From: Halonotius roseus
GTDB lineage: Archaea > Halobacteriota > Halobacteria > Halobacteriales > Haloferacaceae
DNA: 64,000 bases
Assembly (NCBI RefSeq): GCF_006861655.1
Contig: NZ_SESI01000002.1
Span: 186,001-250,000, forward strand
Direction of reading: 5' to 3'
Part shown: positions 58,069-64,000 of the stretch, in pieces
How positions within the stretch are numbered: the stretch's first letter is position 1
Layout of the letters: the number at the start of each line of letters is the position of its first letter
Position numbers and translations under genes: made by a program
The notes under the pieces: generated by a model
What the model was told of the DNA's origin: nothing
What the model saw: only the letters and a program-made list of their open reading frames with translations
Databases searched by the model: none

Positions 58069-58926
58069 CTACGACAAGGGTTCATCATCAACCGGCTGGC
58101 TCTCGTGAGTCCAGAGAATATCGAAATACTGCCAGAGCCCAGCCACGAACGCAGGGTTTTTCGTGACGGCTGCTTGCCGAAGGTGATTTGGGAGCTCCTC
58201 CTGTTCGACGAGTAAGAGCCCCTGGCCCGTCTCGTAACCCAAATCGGGATCGACAAACGTGCCACGCCATGGGAGAAGCCGATCAGTTATCCGCACCGAC
58301 ACTGATGGGAACGATTCCGCAAGCAGCGACCGGATCTCCTGCTGTCTACGACTGTTATCCATCGAGAGATGAGTCGGCGACAACATGAGAACATCAACAT
58401 CGATCCCCCGATCGATTGCCTCCCGCATCGACGGCTCAACAGCATCGATGTAGCCAAAACTCTTTGTCAGGACGAACACACTCTCGTCAGCTTCTCGGAA
58501 CAGCCGTCGAGTCTCCCGTTCGCTCGGTTCGCCAACATCGACCACATGGAACAGATCTTCTGTTGGACTCAGTTCGTCGACATCCCGATTTTCGATGGGA
58601 GCATAGGAATCAACAAACGAGTCGGCGACACGCTCGACATCGCGTCTGAACCGCTCGTAGTCGTCCTGTCGGTTGGTGATCGCACGATCGATGATCTCGG
58701 CTGGCTCGTGTGGTTTGTACTGTTTCGGCCGCCCGGGGGTGACTGTGACGTAGCCTGCTTCAACGAGGGAATCGAGGACGCCGTAGATCCGGGCTTTCGG
58801 GATGCCGGTCGCCTCCGCGAGATCGGGGGCTGTCGTCCGACCAAGCAGTAACAACTCCTCTAAGGCGTCGGCCTCGTACTCGGTGAGATCAAGCAGGGAA
58901 AACAGATCGCTATTGGCGTCAGACAT
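58069..58926 (-). CDS. TrmB-family transcriptional regulator
   Basis: This 285-residue protein begins MSDANSDLFSLLDLTEYEAD. The winged helix (about 8-75: EADALEELLLLGRTTAPDLA, IPKARIYGVLDSLVEAGYVT) and a C-terminal sugar-sensing-like part follow the TrmB design. In Halobacterium TrmB responds to glucose and binds TACT-N7-8-GAGTA. Two such sites flank this gene (58016 and 59003), so autoregulation and control of the sulfosugar operon are likely. ATG 58926 is favoured over 58947. Confidence 0.85.
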   Translation of the reverse strand: MSDANSDLFSLLDLTEYEADALEELLLLGRTTAPDLAEATGIPKARIYGVLDSLVEAGYVTVTPGRPKQYKPHEPAEIIDRAITNRQDDYERFRRDVERVADSFVDSYAPIENRDVDELSPTEDLFHVVDVGEPSERETRRLFREADESVFVLTKSFGYIDAVEPSMREAIDRGIDVDVLMLSPTHLSMDNSRRQQEIRSLLAESFPSVSVRITDRLLPWRGTFVDPDLGYETGQGLLLVEQEELPNHLRQAAVTKNPAFVAGLWQYFDILWTHESQPVDDEPLS

Positions 58927-59002
58927 ACCCCGTGGTCTCTGTGCCACCGATAAGAAAATGCTGGTGCCGCCATAAATTATATACCGGCGGCCTACATTCG
59001 TT

Positions 59003-59019
59003 TACTCAGAACATGAGTA
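59003..59019. promoter_or_regulatory. TrmB-type operator (TACT-N8-GAGTA) at the start of a small gene
   Basis: TACTCAGAACATGAGTA is an exact match to TACT-N8-GAGTA and sits inside the inverted repeat TTACTCA-GAACA-TGAGTAA. It overlaps the ATG at 59013 and is 77 nt upstream of the TrmB start codon. A TATA-like AATTATATACC lies about 29-38 nt upstream of the ATG. Confidence 0.65.
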
Positions 59020-59138
59020 ACCAAAGTCAGTCCGCGACCACGGAGGCCGAGCATCTGTCGGAGGTTCCGGACGGGGCCGGCTGTACGGAGATCTGGGATA
59101 AACTCTCCGAGGATCGATTCGAAGAAGCAGACAACTAA
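59013..59138 (+). CDS. Small conserved-looking protein under TrmB control (41 aa)
   Basis: ATG 59013 starts MSNQSQSATTEAEHLSEVPD; the C-terminal half (GAGCTEIWDKLSEDRFEEAD) is acidic with one Cys. A TATA box stands 29-38 nt upstream and the TrmB site covers the start codon. Its product has no known motif. It is convergent with glmS copy 2, with 15 nt between them. Confidence 0.6.
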   Translation: MSNQSQSATTEAEHLSEVPDGAGCTEIWDKLSEDRFEEADN

Positions 59139-59153
59139 ACGGCGTTGCGGCGA

Positions 59154-60965
59154 CTATTCGACGGTGACGCTCTTTGCGAGATTCCGCGGTTTGTCGATGT
59201 TCCGCCCTTTCGACTTGGCGACGTAGTACGCAAACAGCTGCCAGTAGACGTTTGTCACCAGCGGCTCCAACAGACCGATATCGGGCACGGAAAACTGTAC
59301 GTCGAGATACTCAGTCGAATCGCCCGCGGATGCAGCACCGATGACAGTTGCGCCACGCGCCTGCACCTCCTTGATGTTGTTCAACGTCTCGTCGGCGTTC
59401 GATCCTTCGGTTACCACCGCAAGGACGGTCGTTTCCGGCGTCACCAACGCCAGCGGGCCGTGTTTCAGCTCGCCGGCCGGGAACCCCTCAGCGTGGTCAT
59501 AGGAGATCTCTTTCAGCTTCAGCGCGCCCTCAAGCGAGACCGGATGGCCGAATCGCCGTCCGATAAAGAAGAACGCGTTGCTGTCGCCGTGCTCCTCGGC
59601 AACCTCACGGATATAATCCTCGTCATCAAGGATCTGTTGGACAGCTCCCGGAAGTGCTCGAATCGACTCTAGGACGGTCGTCGCCTCAGCCGAGGAAACC
59701 GACCCTCGAACCCGCCCGAGATAGACCGCAAACAGCGACAGCGTGGCGACCTGTGAGGCAAACGTCTTCGTCGCCGCGACGCCGATCTCCGGGCCCGCAC
59801 GGATAAAGAGACTGTCGTCAACTTCTCGTGTGACGGTGCTTCCCAACGTGTTGGTCACCGCAAGCGTCCGCGCGCCGGCCTGCTTGGCTTTTCGAACTGC
59901 TGACAGCGTATCAGCGGTCTCGCCGCTTTGTGTGACAGCGACGACGAGTGTCCGCCACGGATCGCGGCCACCATCGAACTCGTACTCACTGGCGACCTCA
60001 ACGCTGGTGCGCACCTCAGTCACCGACTCCAACAACTCGGCTGCGTACCGCCCCGCGTAGTTTGAGGTGCCACAGGCGATGATCTGGATCTCCTCAACGG
60101 AGTTTAGATATGCTTCCTCAAGATCCAGATCCAGATCAACGGTTCCAGCATCGATATCGAACCGCCCCGACAGCGTCTGTCGTAACGCTCGCGGCTGTTC
60201 GTGGATCTCCTTGAGCATGTAGTGATCGAAGCCACCCTTCTCAGCCGCATCAGCCTCCCACTCCAGCTGTTCGGTCTCGACGATGATCGGTTCACCGTCA
60301 CGGTAGATCGTCACCCCGTCGTCGCCGACGACGGCCATGTCGTCGTCTTCGAGATACGTGACCTCACGCGTCTCTTCGAGGAAGGCCGTCACGTCGCTGG
60401 CGAGGTAGGTCTCGCCGTCGCCGTGACCAACCACCAGCGGGCTGTCACGCCGAATAGCGAATAGCTCGTCGACACCGGCGATGGCGACGACGATCGCAAA
60501 GCTCCCTGCCAGTCGGTCGGCCGCCGTCTGTACCGCCGCCTGTGGCGTCGCCCCGCCGTCAAGTTCCGCGGCGATCAGATGCGGGATCACCTCGGTGTCG
60601 GTGTCGCTGGTGAACGTCCGATCGCCAAGCTCCTCCCGGAGCGTCTCGAAGTTCTCAATGATTCCGTTGTGGACGACCGCCACGCGACCACTCTCATCGG
60701 TATGCGGGTGGGCATTTGCGTCGGTCGGTGGGCCGTGGGTCGACCACCGTGTGTGGCCGATACCGATCGTCTGTGGAGCGTTCTCGGCAGCCGGGAGAGC
60801 CGACCGAAGCGCGTCGACCTCACCCGAACGTTTGTACACCGAGACATCGTCGTCTACTAGGGCGACACCGGCGGAGTCATAGCCGCGGTATTCGAGATTC
60901 GACAAGCCGTCCATCAATACGGGTAGTGCAGCATCCTCACCGACGTAGCCGACGATCCCACACAT
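59154..60965 (-). CDS. glmS: Glutamine-fructose-6-phosphate aminotransferase, copy 2
   Basis: The 603 residues start MCGIVGYVGEDAALPVLMDG with nucleophile Cys2 and the canonical GIVGYVG. HTRWSTHGPPTDANAHPH, ACGTSNYAGRYAAELLE, VTQSGETADTLSAV and the C-terminal PRNLAKSVTVE complete both domains. ATG 60965 was chosen over a 38-residue longer frame. It is followed, 1 nt away, by the glmU-like gene upstream on the same strand. It is a better match to the family norm than the copy at 30487. Confidence 0.95.
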   Translation of the reverse strand: MCGIVGYVGEDAALPVLMDGLSNLEYRGYDSAGVALVDDDVSVYKRSGEVDALRSALPAAENAPQTIGIGHTRWSTHGPPTDANAHPHTDESGRVAVVHNGIIENFETLREELGDRTFTSDTDTEVIPHLIAAELDGGATPQAAVQTAADRLAGSFAIVVAIAGVDELFAIRRDSPLVVGHGDGETYLASDVTAFLEETREVTYLEDDDMAVVGDDGVTIYRDGEPIIVETEQLEWEADAAEKGGFDHYMLKEIHEQPRALRQTLSGRFDIDAGTVDLDLDLEEAYLNSVEEIQIIACGTSNYAGRYAAELLESVTEVRTSVEVASEYEFDGGRDPWRTLVVAVTQSGETADTLSAVRKAKQAGARTLAVTNTLGSTVTREVDDSLFIRAGPEIGVAATKTFASQVATLSLFAVYLGRVRGSVSSAEATTVLESIRALPGAVQQILDDEDYIREVAEEHGDSNAFFFIGRRFGHPVSLEGALKLKEISYDHAEGFPAGELKHGPLALVTPETTVLAVVTEGSNADETLNNIKEVQARGATVIGAASAGDSTEYLDVQFSVPDIGLLEPLVTNVYWQLFAYYVAKSKGRNIDKPRNLAKSVTVE

Positions 60966-60966
60966 C

Positions 60967-62142
60967 TTACCCCCTCCTGATCTCGACGCCGTCGGGGATC
61001 GTTCCGCTGGCGACCGCACCTTCGCCAACAACAACATCATTGCCGAGAATCCCACCGGGCGCGATAGTGGCCGCGCCACCGACAGCCGCGTTGTCGCCGA
61101 TCAATCCACCGAAGATAACATCCGAGTGGATCTCGCCGTCGGTGACGACGGTCGCCTCGCCGCCGGCCGCCGTTACGTTCGCACCGACGGTCGCGTTGGC
61201 ACCGACGATACAGTCGGAAAGAACTGCCCCGGCTTCGACTGTCGCATCCGGGAAGATAACCGAGCGGGTGATCGTCGCGTTAGGCCCGATCCGGGCGTTG
61301 GCAGCGACCGTGCTACCGCGGCCGACAACCGTGTTGGCACCGACAGCAGCTGTAGAGGCGAGGTGAGCAGCGGTATCGATCTGTGCACCAGCCCCGACTG
61401 ACCCAGCAGTGTCGCCACCATCCTGATCGAGGAGCTGCCCGGTGACCGAGAGCAGATCCCAGGGGTAGGAGACATCCAACCATCGACCATTGTACCGAAC
61501 CGGCCGGATCGTTCCGTTCTCAGCGACTCGCGCAAGGACATCAGTAAGCCGATACTCACCGTCAGGGCCGGCAGGCGTTGCGTCGATCACATCGAAGACA
61601 GCGGGGGTGAATCCATACACCCCAGCGTTGATAATATTCGAGGCGAGTTCGTCGCGTGGTTTTTCGATGATATCGACGATCTCATCGCCCGAGAGCGTCA
61701 CGACCCCATAGGCCTCGGATTCCGGAACCCGTGTGACGGCCATCGCGGCATCCGTCTCACCATCCATGGCCGCATGAACGTCAGCAACGGCGTCGGAGCC
61801 GATGATCCGGTCGCCGTTGAGTACGAGGAAATCACCGTCAACGTGCGATTCAGCCTGCTGTACCGCATGCGCGGTGCCCAATTGGTTCTCTTGGACGGCG
61901 TACTCGATCGAGACATCCCAGTCGTCACCGTTGCCGAAATACGTCTGGATACGATCGCGTTCGTAGCCCACAACGAAGACGATCTCTTCGATGCCAGCGT
62001 CGATCACGGCCTCCAGCACGTGTTCCAACAGTGGTTTGTTGACTACCGGCAACATCGGCTTCGGCCGCCGGTTGGTCAGCGGCGACAGCCGTTGGCCCTC
62101 ACCGGCCGCAAGAATCACCGCTGTCGGCGTCGATTGGCTCAT
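60967..62142 (-). CDS. Sugar-1-phosphate nucleotidyltransferase/acetyltransferase (GlmU-like)
   Basis: The 391 residues have a pyrophosphorylase domain (TAVILAAGEGQRLSPLTNRR, 6-25; KPMLPVVNKPLLEH; DFLVLNGDRII) and a C-terminal left-handed beta-helix (about 280-390) with ITRSVIFPDATVEAG and ATVGANVTAAGG repeats, the archaeal bifunctional GlmU form. It makes UDP-GlcNAc from glucosamine-1-phosphate. Together with glmS copy 2 it forms an operon. A longer start at 62193 is possible. Confidence 0.88.
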   Translation of the reverse strand: MSQSTPTAVILAAGEGQRLSPLTNRRPKPMLPVVNKPLLEHVLEAVIDAGIEEIVFVVGYERDRIQTYFGNGDDWDVSIEYAVQENQLGTAHAVQQAESHVDGDFLVLNGDRIIGSDAVADVHAAMDGETDAAMAVTRVPESEAYGVVTLSGDEIVDIIEKPRDELASNIINAGVYGFTPAVFDVIDATPAGPDGEYRLTDVLARVAENGTIRPVRYNGRWLDVSYPWDLLSVTGQLLDQDGGDTAGSVGAGAQIDTAAHLASTAAVGANTVVGRGSTVAANARIGPNATITRSVIFPDATVEAGAVLSDCIVGANATVGANVTAAGGEATVVTDGEIHSDVIFGGLIGDNAAVGGAATIAPGGILGNDVVVGEGAVASGTIPDGVEIRRG

Positions 62143-62298
62143 ACCAACGGATTCGCCGCTGTTTGCTTGAATGCTTTGCCAACGAGTAGCCATCGGTGTC
62201 AACGAATCTGTAAATAGCTGGTAACAAACAGACGATCTTGAGACATGTCACCATTGCTCCCACAGGATTTTCACCGGAGGTAATAGACACGGGGGACA

Positions 62299-64000
62299 AT
62301 GACAGAGGCCTCCATCGATCAGCCAGACCTCACGTGGGGTGAGAAGCTGTCCGCCCTCCTCCGGGTCGCCCGCTACCGCCCCACATTCACCGCCGGACTG
62401 ATCCTTCTCGGCGGCTTCGTCGCCGCCCTCGAAGGCGTCGGCCTTGGCTTCATCCATCCGATCATCGAAGTCGCACAGGCAGAGGGCCCCGTTGACGGCG
62501 GTGGCCCGGTGTTGGAAACCTTCCTTGCGATCTACGAGTTCCTCGGTGTTCCGTTCGAACTCGGCTTCCTCCTCGTCGGCGTCACCGCGGTGATGACCGT
62601 CCGGTACACGCTCTCCTTCATCGTCGCGTGGCTGAAAGCGTGGCTCGCCACGCAGTACGAGACGACACTCCGCACCCGGGCGTTCGACAGCGCGCTCAAC
62701 GCACGCGTCGGCTACTTCGACGCAGAGGGCTCCGACGACATCCTCAACGCGATCATCACCGAGACCCGGTTTTCCGGCCAAGTGATCGAGAAGGGCGTGG
62801 CAACGATGGAGCGACTGTTTCTGGTCGGAATGTACCTCGCTATCATGCTGTATATCACACCGTTGATGACCGGGGTCGCAGTCGGTCTCCTCGGGACGAT
62901 CACTGTCGTCCTCCGGGTTGGCATCGAGCCCGCTGTCACCGTCGGCACGCGTGTCGCCGAGGCGAACGAACGCGTCCAAACCGCCGTCCAAGCCGGCACA
63001 CAGGGTATCCGCGACGTGAAACTCTTCAGAATGGCCGACGAGCTGTTCGGAAACTTCCGGTCAGCGATCGATCAGTACGCCGAGGCCGAGGTCGCCATCT
63101 CGCGCAACGAGGCGGCGATCACCAACTTCTACCAGCTTGCGGCCGCGGTCACGATCTTCGTGTTGATCTACGTCGGCTTCGTTTTCTCGGGGCTCGAACT
63201 TGGCGAACTCGGGATCTTCCTCATCGCCATGTTCCAGCTCGCGCCGCGGGTGAGCACGCTCAACAGCCAACTCTACAGTCTTGAAGGCGCGCTCTCACAT
63301 CTTGTTCGTACCCACGAGTTCCTCGATCAACTCGACGAGCGACGGGAGTCTGACGGCGATCAGCCTGTGTCGTCGGTCGAAGAGATCGACTTCGACGATG
63401 TCGCGTTCAGCTACACCGACGACGAGCGGGTGCTCGATGGCATCTCATTCGACGTTGTTCGCGGCGAGTTTGTCGCCTTCGTTGGCCAGTCCGGCGCGGG
63501 AAAGTCAACCATCGTCTCGCTGCTCGCTCGACTCTACCAACCCGACACCGGTGAGATCCGTGCCGACGGCGTCCCGATCAGCGAGTTCGATCTCACACAG
63601 TGGCGCGAACGGATCGCTGTCGTCCGCCAACAGCCGTTCATCTTCGACGACACGCTCGAACGCAACGTGACCGTCGGCAACCGCGAGGCGACCCGCGAGG
63701 AAGTCGAACGCGTCTGTCGGATCGCCATGGTCGAAGAGTTCCTCGACGACCTGCCGAACGGCTACGAGTCACAACTCGGCGACGACGGCGTTCGGCTCTC
63801 CGGCGGCCAACGCCAGCGGATCGCCGTCGCTCGCGCGCTGCTGACCGACGCCGACTTCCTCGTCCTTGACGAGGCGACCAGCGATCTCGATTCGGGGCTC
63901 GAATCCGACCTGCAGGCCTCGATCGAATCGATGGATCGAGAGGTCGGCATTATCGCCATCGCACATCGCCTATCGACGGTGCGGAACGCCGACCGGATCT
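62299..64000 (+). CDS. ABC exporter, lipid-linked-oligosaccharide flippase-like (cut by window edge)
   Basis: ATG 62299 starts MTEASIDQPDLTWGEKLSAL. Six transmembrane helices (about 27-290) precede a nucleotide-binding domain with Walker A GQSGAGKST, LSGGQ signature, Walker B FLVLDEATS and an H-loop His in IAIAHRLSTV. The layout is MsbA/PglK. PglK-like proteins flip lipid-linked oligosaccharides. The C-terminus is beyond the window. It is divergent from glmU. Confidence 0.87.
   Translation, partial: MTEASIDQPDLTWGEKLSALLRVARYRPTFTAGLILLGGFVAALEGVGLGFIHPIIEVAQAEGPVDGGGPVLETFLAIYEFLGVPFELGFLLVGVTAVMTVRYTLSFIVAWLKAWLATQYETTLRTRAFDSALNARVGYFDAEGSDDILNAIITETRFSGQVIEKGVATMERLFLVGMYLAIMLYITPLMTGVAVGLLGTITVVLRVGIEPAVTVGTRVAEANERVQTAVQAGTQGIRDVKLFRMADELFGNFRSAIDQYAEAEVAISRNEAAITNFYQLAAAVTIFVLIYVGFVFSGLELGELGIFLIAMFQLAPRVSTLNSQLYSLEGALSHLVRTHEFLDQLDERRESDGDQPVSSVEEIDFDDVAFSYTDDERVLDGISFDVVRGEFVAFVGQSGAGKSTIVSLLARLYQPDTGEIRADGVPISEFDLTQWRERIAVVRQQPFIFDDTLERNVTVGNREATREEVERVCRIAMVEEFLDDLPNGYESQLGDDGVRLSGGQRQRIAVARALLTDADFLVLDEATSDLDSGLESDLQASIESMDREVGIIAIAHRLSTVRNADRI

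Noticed and set aside
1-64000. rRNA, tRNA, insertion sequences with transposase, prophage
   Set aside because: I looked for cloverleaf-like or rRNA-like stretches and for transposase or integrase motifs and found none that I can support.

Overview
The window is haloarchaeal chromosomal DNA (class Halobacteria). The evidence is a GC-rich, acidic-protein coding style with stop-free shadow frames, twin-arginine leaders on secreted proteins, HalOD1 and DUF7344-type proteins, an archaeal oligosaccharyltransferase (AglB) with WWDYG, and promoters 22-28 nt upstream of ATGs as in leaderless transcripts. I cannot fix the genus. No rRNA, tRNA, CRISPR array or transposase is visible.

Almost the whole window is a cell-surface glycan and N-glycosylation locus. 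Region 1-3.96 kb (minus) has a GT2 glycosyltransferase cut by the left edge, a NodB-like protein, a DUF457 membrane protein and an aminotransferase/acetyltransferase pair. Region 4-7.2 kb holds regulators or small proteins (two DUF7344-type membrane proteins, a HalOD1 protein). Region 7.2-29.9 kb holds a Wzx-type flippase, an ATP-grasp enzyme, SDRs, two secreted beta-helix proteins, glycosyltransferases, an AAC(3)-fold protein, two nucleotide-sugar dehydrogenases, a sugar 3-dehydrogenase and an epimerase. Region 30-38 kb holds glmS copy 1, a NodB-like/DUF1616/polytopic membrane operon and micro-ORFs. Region 38.4-43.7 kb holds a sulfatase-fold protein and the aglB-DUF368 operon. Region 43.8-55.9 kb is visibly AT-richer and looks imported: GTs, aminotransferase, epimerase, FemAB-like acyltransferase, two sulfatase-fold proteins, FkbM methyltransferase, flippase and an RHH cassette. 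Region 55.9-64 kb holds an epimerase plus a UDP-sulfoquinovose-synthase homologue, a TrmB regulator with two matching operators, glmS copy 2 with a glmU-like gene, and an ABC exporter cut by the right edge.

Together the genes can make UDP-GlcNAc (glmS, glmU), oxidise it and convert it to a 2,3-diamino uronic acid (22.3-28.6 kb plus 2.2-3.8 kb), make a predicted sulfoquinovose donor, assemble and decorate a dolichol-linked glycan, flip it, transfer it with AglB and possibly recycle the lipid carrier with DUF368.

Two recurrent non-coding patterns stand out. First, a promoter-like box near CCATAACAAAGC sits 22-27 nt upstream of many ATGs. Second, at several loci that ATG opens not the glycan gene but a 13-70 codon micro-ORF whose stop overlaps the glycan gene's start codon, which suggests leaderless micro-ORFs with termination-reinitiation coupling. 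Other candidates for follow-up are a 29-nt start-site duplication making a chain of three micro-ORFs, an RHH gene inside 22-nt inverted repeats with twin operators, and TrmB sites controlling the sulfosugar operon.
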